DNA of 25,928 nucleotides from contig LATQ01000300.1 in NCBI GenBank assembly GCA_001017865.1, positions 1 through 25,928 of the forward strand, read 5' to 3'. This DNA is from Rhodococcus sp. IITR03 (lineage in GTDB: Bacteria > Actinomycetota > Actinomycetes > Mycobacteriales > Mycobacteriaceae). The notes under the pieces were generated by a model. That model saw nothing but the letters and a program-made list of their open reading frames with translations. It did no database searches and was not told where the DNA came from. The position numbers were made by a program, and so were the translations under genes. Numbering within the stretch: position 1 is the first letter of the stretch; each line of letters begins with the position of its first letter. Positions 16,070-25,151 of this stretch are shown piece by piece.

Positions 16070-16976
16070 CTACACCGCCCAGTGCCGGTGCTGCAGGCTC
16101 CATACTGCGGTCGAAGGCTTGGTACCGGCGGCCACATGGGAGAGCACCCGGTTGTAGCACAGGCCGGCTGCGTCGACGGCATGGGCGAACACGTGCAACG
16201 CCGGGTCGAGGTGACGGACCACGTTGTTGTCTTTCGGCCAGTTCGAGGCCCACAGCGGCGGCGGTGTCATCGTTTCGGGAAGAGTGATCTGTCGGCGGTC
16301 GCGTTCGGCCGTCACGCTCGCGACAGTCGCCGCCAGCTCCGGTTGCAGGTGTTCGGCAATGAGCAGCAGATCGACCAGATCGCGGGTACGACTCGACGGA
16401 TGTCCCGCACCGTGTGTTTCGTGGATCGCGCAGATCTTGTCCGCTATCTGATCGGCCAGTGGATAGAGCTGCACCGCCTCCGCGTTGCGGGGAAAATCGC
16501 CGTGCTTGTCACCGACCACGCACATCAACGAGCGACGCTCCACTTCGCCGACCAGGGCACGGTCGTTGACCAAATCGATGCGAAACTCCTCGAACTTGCG
16601 GCCACCGAGCGACGCGACAACCGTCAACCGGGTGCCTCGATACTGTCGGTCTCGCGTTTGGGAGTGATGGTGTAGCGGAAAGGATCGGTGTCGTTCTTCG
16701 CCAGCGCGATCAAGGAGTGCACCGAGTCCCCGTCGCGGCGCCCCACCAGATCGATATCGAGACTGTGCCGGGCGTTGGGCACGCGCACCATCATCCCCAC
16801 CCCGCCCTTGAGGATCCATCCGTCCGGATCGCCGCAGAACACGCGTCGAGAAACCGCTCGTAGACGAACTGCCGACGCACCGCACCGTACGGACGGTTCG
16901 TCTCGCGTGCGTTCTGCCGGAGCTGCGCTTCGATACTCGCCCGGATCTGCACGGGCAGCCGCTTGTTCTGTACCAC
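16070..16976 (-). pseudogene. abiEii: Type IV toxin AbiEii nucleotidyltransferase, two frameshifts
   Basis: AbiEii toxins are nucleotidyltransferases that modify tRNA or other targets using NTPs. Frames join as MVQNKRLPVQIRASIEAQLR, RPYGAVRRQFVYERFLDA, then DGWILKGGVGMMVRVPNARH and SLDIDLVGRRDG (the GG...D-I-D signature), then RLTVVASLGGRKFEEFRIDL (third acidic residue), VQLYPLADQIADKICAIHET, RTRDLVDLLLIAEHLQPELA and on to HWAV at 16070. Single missing bases near 16846 and 16635 (GAGGCACC to GAGGGCACC, giving SIEGTRL) explain both breaks, giving about 302 residues, normal for the family. Tail-to-tail with abiEi, 30 bases apart, whereas the pair is normally one co-directional operon. No separate antitoxin is seen on its own strand. 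Confidence 0.82.
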
Positions 16977-17070
16977 CGGTACATCATTTCGTACCCGCGA
17001 TGGCGCCTACCTCCCGCAGTGGCGGTGCAGCCCCGACGCTGCACCGCCAAGACCCTGTCATCACATCGCC

Positions 17071-17982
17071 CTACGGTGCGGTCCCACCTCTCGTCATCCT
17101 CGGGGCCAGGTCGACGAAGCGGCTCAGATGCAACTGGTGAGCCACGGTGCACGTGCAGGTGGGACCGTGGCGATTCTTGGCGAGAATCAGATCCACTTCA
17201 CCACCCCGCGGATCTCGCCAATCCCAGGCATCGGGGCGGTACAGAAGCACCACATAATCAGCGACATGGGCCACGGTGCCGGAATCACGAAGATCAGCCA
17301 AGCTCGGCGCCGGCGGAGAGGGCATCCGGGGACCGGGATTGGCGGACAACTGGGCAGTGGTCACCACGGCGATCTCGTGGTCCAGAGCCAACTGCTTCAA
17401 CACCCGCGTGACCTCGGCGACTTCACGTTCACGATTCTCGTACGGCAGCGCGGCCCGCGCGGTCACCAGGTGCAGCGAATCGACGACCACCAGCCCGATC
17501 CGCAGGTGCGCGGCCAGGTCCCCGATCTGGTCGACGAGCGTGGTGATCTCCCGACTCTCCGGTCGGGTGATCACCAAGGGAGCCTCGGTGATCTCCTGTG
17601 TCCGTCGCGCAATCCGCGCCCAGTCGTCCTCACTCATCCGCCCGGAGCGCAAGTCGGAAATCTTGACCTTCGCTTCGGCGCTGAGCACTCGTTGAGTGAT
17701 TCTCTCGGCGGTGTCATCGAGGGTGAGATACGCAGCCGGAATCCCGTGCCTGATCGCTGCGCTCCGAGCGATATCCAGGGCAAAGATACTCGAGCCCACC
17801 CCGGGATGGGAACCGACCACCGTGAGGGAACCACGCGGCAAACCGGTGGTGACCTCGTCGAGTTCAGCGAAACCCGTGGGAATGTTCTCCGCGTTGTCCA
17901 ACTGATTCCAGGTCGACTGGATCAGCGCACCGAGATCACGGAAGTCCGACGCTGAGCCCGCGGACCAGGATGAGTCTGTCAT
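17071..17982 (-). CDS. DnaB-like helicase C-terminal (RecA-fold) protein lacking the Walker A lysine
   Basis: Numbered from ATG 17982: IPTGFAELDEVTTGLPRGSL, then GSHPGVGSS (57-65) where replicative DnaB has G-x-x-PG-x-GK-S/T; Walker B-like LVVVDSLHLV; AVVTTAQLSAN (DnaB QL-x-R region); PSLADLRDSGTVAHVADYVV; and VDLILAKNRHGPTCTCTVAH near the end. This is the whole DnaB C-terminal ATPase domain without the N-terminal primase-binding domain, 303 aa, frame intact. The lysine that contacts ATP phosphates is Ser64, encoded by TCG, a substitution, not an indel, so ATPase activity is doubtful. A TTG start at 18021 would add 13 residues. Such short DnaB-like proteins occur on actinobacterial plasmids and may act in replication, partition or regulation. 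Confidence 0.78.
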   Translation of the reverse strand: MTDSSWSAGSASDFRDLGALIQSTWNQLDNAENIPTGFAELDEVTTGLPRGSLTVVGSHPGVGSSIFALDIARSAAIRHGIPAAYLTLDDTAERITQRVLSAEAKVKISDLRSGRMSEDDWARIARRTQEITEAPLVITRPESREITTLVDQIGDLAAHLRIGLVVVDSLHLVTARAALPYENREREVAEVTRVLKQLALDHEIAVVTTAQLSANPGPRMPSPPAPSLADLRDSGTVAHVADYVVLLYRPDAWDWRDPRGGEVDLILAKNRHGPTCTCTVAHQLHLSRFVDLAPRMTRGGTAP

Positions 17983-18220
17983 CGGATCTTTATACGTCAA
18001 CGGAAGCTTCTCGGGAAACAAGGAACTCGCATCGTCCGGGACCGATATCCGCTCTTACGTCAAACCGGCACGCCCGAGGGTGGATCAGGAGTGTTCAGGG
18101 ATGTCAGTACCCTCGCCCTACGCAGCGGTATCGCGGTGATACGACATCCCCGCCTGGACGTCTCACGATGGTCCGGGGAGTCGGAACTTCTGGTGCAGAT
18201 CGGTATCCGATGCAAGAAAT

Positions 18221-18505
18221 TTGTTCGCCCGAAATGTCGACAAATGCGATGCGTTAACCAGTTACGCGGACGTCAACAAGAATTGGCGCGAACTGCTATT
18301 GCCACAACAGGTTTCAGGCGTTTCGGTACACGGCATGAGTGAGCCGATCCTCCCCACCTGGGCAGTGAAAGTCGACGATGCCGACAGCACCGCCGTGCTC
18401 GACTTCGTCGGTCCCACAAGGAACCCGGTGCCCTCCCTGGGGCTGATGTTGACACAACGGTGTTCCAGCCGCGCCCGGATCACCCTCATACGAAAGCGCC
18501 TCTGA
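18221..18505 (+). CDS. Possible hypothetical protein (94 aa)
   Basis: TTG at 18221 gives NVDKCDALTSYADVNKNWRE, LLLPQQVSGVSVHGMSEPIL, PTWAVKVDDADSTAVLDFVG and ends in a basic ARITLIRKRL. Codon use is plausible after residue 30, less so before; this part of the window is lower in GC. No family recognised. The surrounding 18022-18220 and 18506-18669 hold nothing else I can support. Confidence 0.3.
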   Translation: MFARNVDKCDALTSYADVNKNWRELLLPQQVSGVSVHGMSEPILPTWAVKVDDADSTAVLDFVGPTRNPVPSLGLMLTQRCSSRARITLIRKRL

Positions 18506-18669
18506 ACAGCAGTAATGCCATGTTTCCCCGCAAGTGGGTCGGCTGGTGAGCCACCGGCGAGAGACCAGCACCGCGGCGATCACGGCCGCGCCCCGGTCAC
18601 ATCGTCGTGACAGCAACGATGAAATGCCTCCTCGACAGGGAGATCGTCAAGCCCGATACTCGCAGGCAG

Positions 18670-19137
18670 TCACACCGTACGGCGCACCTCTGCGAGGCGG
18701 TACTTGATGTCGGTCAGGACCATCACCTCCTTATTGAGGTTGCTCACCGCCCCGGCCAGCGTCTTCCGGTTGTCCCGGCTGTACGTACCGGCAGCGATCA
18801 GGTCGTCACCGAGTGGTCCGTCCGAATCGGCCAGTGCCTCGTTGAGGTCGAACCGCACCGCCTCGACCTCCGTCTCGAGGTTCTTCATGGCCTTCTCGAC
18901 CCGTTCGAGCTGTTGGTGGTACATCCCGAGCAAGAGCGATTCGACCTGCGACCAGCTCGGCACATGATCGCGGTGCAGATAGGCGTGGCCCCGCTTGGTG
19001 CGCTCCACCCCGTCGATGATTCTGCGCTCAGCGATGAGTTCCTGGAGCACGCGCACGCTCACCCCACATTCTTTCCCCGCCTGGGACAGGGTCAGGAACT
19101 CGGGGTTGTCTCTCGGATCGATGCCGGCGTGCGTCAT
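18670..19137 (-). CDS. HTH plus coiled-coil protein (155 aa), plasmid-type regulator
   Basis: From ATG 19137: FLTLSQAGKECGVSVRVLQE with RRIIDGVERTKRGHAYLHRD form a MerR/excisionase-type winged HTH (residues about 12-60). VESLLLGMYHQQLERVEKAM through KNLETEVEAVRFDLNEALAD is a heptad-like helix (about 64-105), followed by a second helical stretch (AGAVSNLNKEVMVLTDIKYR). The combination suggests a dimeric DNA-binding protein, such as a partition-site binder or repressor; that is inference. The longer start at 19308 adds 57 Arg/Gly/Trp-rich residues typical of non-coding frames, so I reject it. The frame is intact. Upstream of, and on the same strand as, the DnaB-like gene, but 690 bases away. 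Confidence 0.65.
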   Translation of the reverse strand: MTHAGIDPRDNPEFLTLSQAGKECGVSVRVLQELIAERRIIDGVERTKRGHAYLHRDHVPSWSQVESLLLGMYHQQLERVEKAMKNLETEVEAVRFDLNEALADSDGPLGDDLIAAGTYSRDNRKTLAGAVSNLNKEVMVLTDIKYRLAEVRRTV

Positions 19138-19453
19138 GCCAGCACCGTACCGAGACCATCCGAAACCGAACTCGAACTGGGCACACGACACGCCCCCGGC
19201 GATGGCGACAAAGGCGCCGGGACGACACCACCACCGAGCACCGGCCCTGTGTCGCGGTCGGCTACTGCCGCCGTCCGTCCTGCTCGGGACCGCAATGCGC
19301 TCACGCACCCCAGCGGACCCGGCACGATGGCACCGGTGACCGACGAGAGCTGGTCATCGGCGGCGAACCAGAAAGCCAACACCTCATAGTCCCAACCCTA
19401 TGGCGTGCTGCGCCGCGTTTCGGAAGGCAGGGAGTGTGTTGAGCTCCTCAGCC
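19138..19453. other. Non-coding gap between the HNH-type and HTH genes
   Basis: Open frames on both strands are Pro/Ser/Arg-rich and have no start context. It should contain the promoter of the minus-strand HTH gene near 19140-19200, but I see no clear -10/-35 pair or repeat. Confidence 0.4.
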
Positions 19454-20336
19454 TCAGGGCAGATAGAAGTCGACGGAGTCAATAGTAGGTCGCCCCAGTA
19501 GGGCACTGTCCTTCCACTCGCCGGATACCGTCATTGAGAACATGTCCTTCTCGAGTAGGAGATCGTCCAGGTCAACCGGCATCGATCCATCCTCGTCCAA
19601 AGGGGAACTGCCGAAGTCCGAAATTCGGCATGGGCTAGTTGCCACGGGTACTTCACGACAAGACCGACAAGATCATGGATTCGAATGCTGCAGGCATGCA
19701 CCATTCCCATTATTCCGTCCCGGAGGCGTGGATCGAAGTCACTCGGAAACAGGAGCCCCACAGTCAGTCCCTGCACCCAGTTCAGGTCAGATCCAGGCAC
19801 GCGAAACGCACTCACCAGGACGTTTGAGGGCATACCTCGGGCGATCTGGTGCCGATCCTCCGCCTTCCACTTCAGTGGAGCAGTCTGTGAGACATTCAGA
19901 ACAGCTGCTGTTTTCGCAAACCAGCGAGACAGCGTTTCGACCTGCAGTACATCCAGCGTCCGATTACGCCCAAAGATCAAAGGTTCTACCGCCGCTTCCA
20001 GCCGCGACATCCAGCCGTTGTTGCAAACCTTGCAGACGCGACTCTCAACCATCGTCCTCGCCGGCATAGGTCCACGCCTATCTGTGACCACACCATGCTG
20101 CACGCTCAAACGAAAAGGTTCGAAACGTAATTGGTCCTCGGCGAAGTACTTGAAAGACCACTTGGGAAGATGTGTTCCTGGGTCGGTACCGATTCCCCCA
20201 CCGTTCGGGAGCACATCCAGCAGAACGGCGTCACTTCAAGGTACCGCGCTGGAGCAGGCCGACCTCGACTGATCTTCTGCCGATCGTACTTCCGGAGACG
20301 TGACGTTGAAAAACCCTGGTCTGACGGTGTGTGCAC
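19454..20336 (-). pseudogene. HNH-endonuclease-like protein (about 290 aa), two frameshifts
   Basis: Joined frames read PFCWMCSRTVGESVPTQEHI, FP, then (after one A added near 20163) KWSFKYFAEDQLRFEPF, MVESRVCKVCNNGWMSRLEA, VEPLIFGRNRTLDVLQVETL, SRWFAKTAAVLNVSQTAPLK, RIHDLVGLVVKYPWQLAHAE, then VDLDDLLLEKDMFSMTVSGE and DSVDFYLP to the stop. C-x2-C, then EHIFP, then C-x2-CNNGW is the zinc-binding HNH-like core of a family common in phages, plasmids and islands; the remaining 200 residues are family-specific. The second break is near 19585. The ORF start at 20336 is uncertain. As an HNH protein it may cleave DNA, but no partner gene defines its job. Confidence 0.65.
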
Positions 20337-20468
20337 AGGGAAAGCCTATCCACGCGAAATACTCCGCCGACCTAGCGCCCTTGAGACCTGCACGGTTCCG
20401 GCGCACCGCACGAAGAACAGTGGCGTACCGCGGGACTGTGACGGGTGACGTACCGGTGAGGAATCGTC

Positions 20469-20811
20469 ATGACCACCCACAGCGACTACTCACATCCCTG
20501 GGGAACTTGGGGAGCAGGAACACACCATCACGATCTCGTGGCAACAGCTCATCACCTGGCCGGGTGGCCTGGCTGCCGAGCTCGCTGCAGACGCTCGTCA
20601 CGCCCGCACCGGCGCCGGCACCGGCACGGCGGAGGAACACGCCCAGATCATCGACCGATCGCTCGGGCGTGTCCCAACCGAGGCCGAGGAACTGACCCTA
20701 TTTCCGACAGCGTCGGGAGCGACTGCCACACACAGGATGTCGGGGGGCATAGCTACCCTGCGAAAGCGATCTGGCATGGTGCCAGACACTCTCAGAAGGG
20801 ACTGCACTTGA
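20469..20811 (+). pseudogene. Unknown small protein (about 115 aa), frameshifted near its start
   Basis: ATG 20469 follows GTGAGG with 8 bases spacing: MTTHSDYSHPWG, then in another frame EQEHTITISWQQLITWPGGL, AAELAADARHARTGAGTGTA, EEHAQIIDRSLGRVPTEAEE, LTLFPTASGATATHRMSGGI and KRSGMVPDTLRRDCT. Two G runs (around 20500-20513), each one base short, restore one frame. Mostly helical, soluble. Its TGA overlaps the TTG of the next gene (TTGA), so the two are probably translated together. Family not recognised. Confidence 0.5.
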
Positions 20812-21269
20812 CCGCAGCCGACCTCACCACCTGGGCCCGGAACTTCACCGAACTCCGGTCCGAACTCGACAACTACGAACACCGAGCCGACCAAGCTGGC
20901 GCCAGCGACCCGGCAGCTGCAGCCCGCCGCGGCGTCGGCCAACTCATCGGATTCCAGGTCGGAACCCTGTTACGACTGGCCATGCCGCTCATCCGACAGT
21001 ACGGAATGGCCCCGCCCGTCGAACCGATCGCGGACGCCGAGCACATCCAACTCATGGGTCGCTACGTCCTGGAACTGGGCGTCCTTCAAGCGGACCAGGT
21101 CCCGTTTGACGAGGCCCGCCTCAGACTCGGGGAGCTCGTGGACCAGCTCGCCGACACCGCCACCCGGTGGGCGGCATCGGGTGTGGACCAGGCCGAGGCC
21201 GAGCAGTTCGCTGCCGAGGCACGAGCACTGACACCGAGGGTGGAAGCTGCCGCAGCGCGACAGCGGTGA
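20808..21269 (+). CDS. Unknown helical protein (153 aa), coupled to the preceding gene
   Basis: TTG at 20808 follows GAAGGGA with 6 bases spacing, an excellent RBS, which decides the start against the 266-codon ORF that begins at 20469. Sequence: LTAADLTTWARNFTELRSEL, AARRGVGQLIGFQVGTLLRL, AMPLIRQYGMAPPVEPIADA, LDVLQADQ-like helices, then DEARLRLGELVDQLADTATR and AEARALTPRVEAAAARQR. All-helical with a semi-hydrophobic helix in the middle and Ala/Glu-rich amphipathic helices at the end. No family recognised; typical plasmid-borne actinobacterial protein. Confidence 0.6.
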   Translation: MTAADLTTWARNFTELRSELDNYEHRADQAGASDPAAAARRGVGQLIGFQVGTLLRLAMPLIRQYGMAPPVEPIADAEHIQLMGRYVLELGVLQADQVPFDEARLRLGELVDQLADTATRWAASGVDQAEAEQFAAEARALTPRVEAAAARQR

Positions 21270-21650
21270 CTCCCACCTCGCGTCGGCGCTCCATCAATGT
21301 GACGGGCGCCGACGCTCGGGTCTGGGTTCCAGGGCAGTCGAGTCCGGTCGTTTTTGTGCGTTGAGGGGCTGCATGCGGTTGCCTTCCTGTTCCTGCCCGA
21401 CGCGATGGCGACAGCCTCGGGGGGTCGTGGGTACACGCCGGGTGCCGGGTGAGATGAAATGACAATGCGGACACCTGGATGCTGTGGCGAACCTATGAAA
21501 ACCACTCCCAAGATCCCGTGCTTTCAAGATCAATCCTGTGGAATCCTGAAGAGTTACCTCACTTACGGCCCAACTGGGGCAAATCACCGATACGGTGCAA
21601 GCCGGTAGTGGCGAACCCAGCCGCTGACATCCATCCATACCGTCCAACAC
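21270..21650. other. Intergenic region upstream of the 21663 gene
   Basis: No convincing coding frame on either strand. GC drops between about 21470 and 21600, consistent with a promoter region, but I cannot define a single -10/-35 pair. Confidence 0.4.
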
Positions 21651-21662
21651 AGGAGGAAATTG

Positions 21663-22213
21663 TTGAAACTCAACGAAATTCGCGACATCATCGCCAGTTC
21701 CAACACGGATGATTGGAACAAGATCACCTGTTGGGGCTCAGGCTCCGGACCAGCTTCCACAGCCGCTTCATGACCAGCGGCGGCGAGGGCGGAACACTCG
21801 CCGAAGAGAGCCACTCCAACCTTGCCGTGTACCGCAACGACATCGACATCTCGATTGCGTGGGGCATGGACATGGACTGGGCGGGAGTTAACGATCCGAT
21901 CAAACGGAACTACGAGTTCACCCAGGACTTTTTCGACACGTCCGGACATCCCCAGTTCGCCGATGTCTTCTACCGCGGAGCGCTCGTCGACCGCGAGATC
22001 CTGGTAACAGTCGACAACGCGAACGCTCTCCTCCCGCTGCCACGTGCGATGTGGGGCGAGACCGACGACCCGACCAAACCGAACCGAATCGGCGAGTCCG
22101 TCACACAATGGCAGTTCGACTTCGGTCACCTCGTCCACAGCTTCGAGCTGTCCAGTAGCGACTATCATCGGGCAATTTCCATCGCCGGCATCGTCGTTGA
22201 CCACGACCGGTAG
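21663..22213 (+). pseudogene. Unknown conserved-looking protein (about 184 aa), one frameshift
   Basis: AGGAGG at 21651-21656 with 6 bases spacing marks the TTG at 21663, the best Shine-Dalgarno in the window (TTG 21660 is in the same frame). LKLNEIRDIIASSNTDDWNK, ITCWGSGSGPA, then (adding one T near 21755) FHSRFMTSGGEGGTLAEESH, SNLAVYRNDIDISIAWGMDM, YRGALVDREILVTVDNANAL, LPLPRAMWGETDDPTK, and a C-terminal helix region to VVDHDR. An alpha/beta protein with a clear acidic strand pair. I believe relatives are found on actinobacterial plasmids, function unknown. Ends 18 bases before a strong hairpin. Confidence 0.6.
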
Positions 22214-22230
22214 CGGCGGATCCAACGTAG

Positions 22231-22260
22231 TGCGGCGGCACCTGCAAATGCGCCGCCGCA
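22231..22260. terminator. Bidirectional terminator hairpin between convergent genes
   Basis: TGCGGCGGC (22231-22239) and its exact complement GCCGCCGCA (22252-22260) with a 12-base loop lie between the plus gene ending at 22213 and the minus gene ending at 22271. Symmetric position and a 9-bp GC-rich stem fit a shared terminator. Confidence 0.65.
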
Positions 22261-22270
22261 TCTACCGAGG

Positions 22271-23403
22271 TCAATCAGTACCGGGTGACTCGTTGCCGGC
22301 ATCGTCGTCTCCGGCCGGATCTGGAAGGCCTAATTCCTGGCGGCGCGCCGCCAGTCCGGCTTCCATCTCCGCAAAAATCCGCCGACTCCCTTCTTCTTTC
22401 TGCCGGTCCTCATGGGTGTAGCGAGTCGGCCATTGTCCGCTCATGCGCCGCTGGATGCGGGTGACGGCTCCAGGTCCGACATCCCAGATGTTGTATTCGG
22501 TTCGGTGCGAATGTCCGTCGGATGGCTCTGACCCGTTGACCCGCATCATGTTCCAGATCAACTCAAGTTGGGCCGATTGGCCTTCGATGAGATGTTTTTC
22601 TTCGTCGGGTACATACCCGACCAGATCGGGCCCGCTCTGTCGAAGATCACGAGCCACATCTACTTGCCTACCAACTTCGATCGCCATGTCCGGCGGGAGG
22701 GAGGCCACGAGCAACTGGACTCGAATCTTGTTTCCTGGATCATCCGGATTCTTCATGTATTCGCCGTACGCGGCACCCAGCGATATCAGCCTGTTCGTCC
22801 ACTCACGCTGTTCTGCGATCGCGTTCTGTTCGTTCCGAATCTGGCTGTCGCGTCGTTCCTTCAGTGTGTTCTCAACAGCCTCGTCCTTCGCGATCGTAAT
22901 CGCGCTGGTCCAGGTTCTTTCCTTGGTTTCGCCGTCGGGCACCCAGCTGATCCGGATCTCTTGCTGCTGTGAGCCCCACGAGGAAAATGCGTAGAATTCG
23001 CGTGCCTCAGAGTGCTCAATCCGTTGGGCGGATGGCTCGTGGCGAAACTTGATCCTGGAAAATCCCTCGTTCTCACCGAACCGGACATTCGTCGCGGCGA
23101 CGGTCCCGATGTTCCGCAGGAGATACGACTTTCCCTTCGGTTGAAGCTCGATCTCCCATCCGTAGCGCCTTCTCTGCGCATCGCTCTTGGCGATTCCGGC
23201 AGACACCGAGGCAGTGTGGCGAGCCAGAGTGCAGCCCCGAGCGAGCCCAAGGCAACCAAGGGAGTGATCCACTCACCGAGCGGTCGATCCTCCAGGACCA
23301 TGTACGCGAACCAGCACGCCAACGCCCCAAGAGTGCACACAGCAGAACTCAACTGAAGGACCCGAAGCCACGGATCCGCCCACCAGGACTCTGCCTTCTC
23401 CAC
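22271..23403 (-). pseudogene. Two-TM protein with a beta-sandwich-like and coiled-coil cytoplasmic part, one frameshift
   Basis: GTG 23403: MEKAESWWADPWLRVLQLSS, then TM1 (LSSAVCTLGALACWFAYMVL), a short loop (EDRPLGEW), TM2 (ITPLVALGSLGAALWLA). After one missed base near 23215 the long frame continues SAGIAKSDAQRRRYGWEIEL, LLRNIGTVAATNVRFGENEG, YAFSSWGSQQQEIRISWVPD (a beta-rich domain of the L-x-N-x-G-x-A-A-x-N-V type), then a long charged helix (KDEAVENTLKERRDSQIRNE), an all-alpha region, and a disordered Asp/Gly tail. Total about 376 aa. Two TM helices plus a cytosolic beta domain recall the 2TM-beta effectors of nucleotide-signalling defence, but no cyclase gene is adjacent; this is only a resemblance. 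Confidence 0.6.
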
Positions 23404-25151
23404 CCCCGTAGAGAATCCGACGCTGCCAACGATTGCAAGTCCGCTCTTCGGGCACCGACAGGCCGCATCCTTCAGCGGTCCACTACGGATGTCCGACTCG
23501 AAGGAAAGAAGTGCCCTGCAGATGTCGACCGTGCCCGCGCGTTGATCGAGGTGCCCACACGCGGCGGGAACGACGAACCACGCAACGCCTCCTGCACCGC
23601 CTCAGCCAGGAGGCACCCGCGGCGACCTCGCCCGCCGACACCGCACGCCCAGCGCCCTCCCCCGACGCTGCGACCCGTAGACCGAACCCCGCACTCGACG
23701 TCCCTACGGCAGCGGCGACGCGTCGACCCGCCTCTTGCTCCCGGCCGTGGCGCTGGCGCACACCTGCTGTGCGCCGGCACGTGCTGGCACTACGGCGACG
23801 GCCGCAAGTACGAGAGACTCCCCGAAACAGGTGAGCGAGTCCCTGAACGGGTCGAGTAGCGACCCCTGATGTCCCCTCGATCGCCGACCTCGTCTTTGCA
23901 GAGCCGCCGCGAGGCGGCGTTCGATCCGCTCGGCCTCTGCATTCGTTCTATTCTCCACACCGGAAGGTCAGCGACACTGGTCGGCAGGGGTTTCTGATCA
24001 CCCCGGGCGGAACACCGCCAACGCCGCCCGGCCGCCAGATGCCGTCGGCACGGTGCAGCCGGGGGCCTCCGCTCGCCTCCTTTTCGCCGCGCGTCGCTGC
24101 ATCGTCGTGGTCAATGTGCTCGACGTCCCCGTCCTACATTCGATCCCGACATCGTCTGTACTGAGCTCTCCCCTATAACCCAATAGGGATATATGGGCGG
24201 CAGCCCGAGTGCCGAGACCAGGGCATCCGTGAACGTCGCTTCTCTCCTCATGGTTGTCACTCCTTACGGAGCACTCCCCTGCCAGTCCACCCGCCCGGCA
24301 GACGATCACCCCCGTGGTCCCCCACGCGCCGCGCGCAATGGGAGACGGTGTTGCCAGCACACTCATCGGCACGCGACCCCGCACGCCGCGGCACCGGAAC
24401 GGGGGAACCGACCCGTCCTACTCCACGCACCCGACATGGGCCGTGAGCCGGCATGACGGTACGTCCCTGCCGGGACGGATCTGCCGTGTCGAGCCCGCCG
24501 GCGAAGAAAGGTCAGCTGCTGTCCACGGCGACGGCTGAGCAGTGCGGGCCTGGCATCGGACACGACCCCCGCGCACCTGCGGGAGCGGTGTGGCTCGCGC
24601 TGGGGCAGCCACTGCGCTGATCACGGTGGTCGGTCGAGGCAACCTCGCGTGCCACGGGGCTGGCGAGCCCGTCTTGGACCCGGACTGTTCGAAGAGAGGG
24701 GCGGCCGTACTCGGCAGGGGGTGCGAGTACGACCGCCACCCCCACATACCCACCTTCACTGCCAGCCACACATCACAGGAAGAGGACCGTCCAGGTCCTC
24801 GCCGGCCACCCACGGCACCGGCAGCTCCACCCCGTCCACAACACCGCGGCGTCCGCCGGCACCGGAGCGCCCTGTCCGAGCCCCCTGCCCTGGCAGGACA
24901 CCCCGGCTCCCCCAGTATCGCAAGAACCACCACCGCAGGAACGATTTTCGATCTGCAAGAACGGATCCCCCGACGGGACTCCCCGCGCCCGTGCCGACGC
25001 CCCGTGGCCGGTGGACGCCACCTGCAACCGCAGAACCGACCCGCGCCCAGCACACCGACCGCAGCCAGCCACAACACATCCGGACGCCGGCAGGACACAC
25101 ATGGGGTCATCTGCACCGTGAACGACGTCGTTCTTCGCTACCGTGCCGACC
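23404..25151. other. Long region with no supportable gene
   Basis: About 1.75 kb with many open but low-complexity frames (Arg/Pro/Ala-rich on plus, Gly/Arg/Val-rich on minus), as expected by chance at this GC. Small possible remnants: plus, around 23755-23859, HLLCAGTCWHYGDGRKYERL; minus, around 24830-24765, RGVVDGVELPVPWVAGEDLD. A short perfect stem CCCTAT/ATAGGG (24171-24188, loop of 6) lies at the least GC-rich point. Nothing here is strong enough to call a gene. Confidence 0.5.
25120..25133. promoter_or_regulatory. Perfect 14-bp palindrome upstream of the PLD-like gene
   Basis: GAACGACGTCGTTC lies 18 bases before the ATG at 25152, where an operator would overlap the promoter. It resembles an SOS box (GAAC, spacer, GTTC) but has a 6-base, not the 4-base, spacer of actinobacterial LexA sites, so another dimeric regulator is more likely. 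TACCGT at 25140-25145 could be a -10. Confidence 0.45.

Noticed and set aside
16963..17955. Plus-strand ORF of 330 codons
   Set aside because: Gly/His/Arg-rich shadow of the DnaB-like gene, whose motifs fix the coding strand.
18607..19389. Plus-strand ORF of 260 codons
   Set aside because: Antisense to the HTH/coiled-coil gene; no domain, Pro/Ser-rich end.
25120..25133. LexA (SOS) box
   Set aside because: GAAC and GTTC are present, but the spacer is 6 bases instead of 4.
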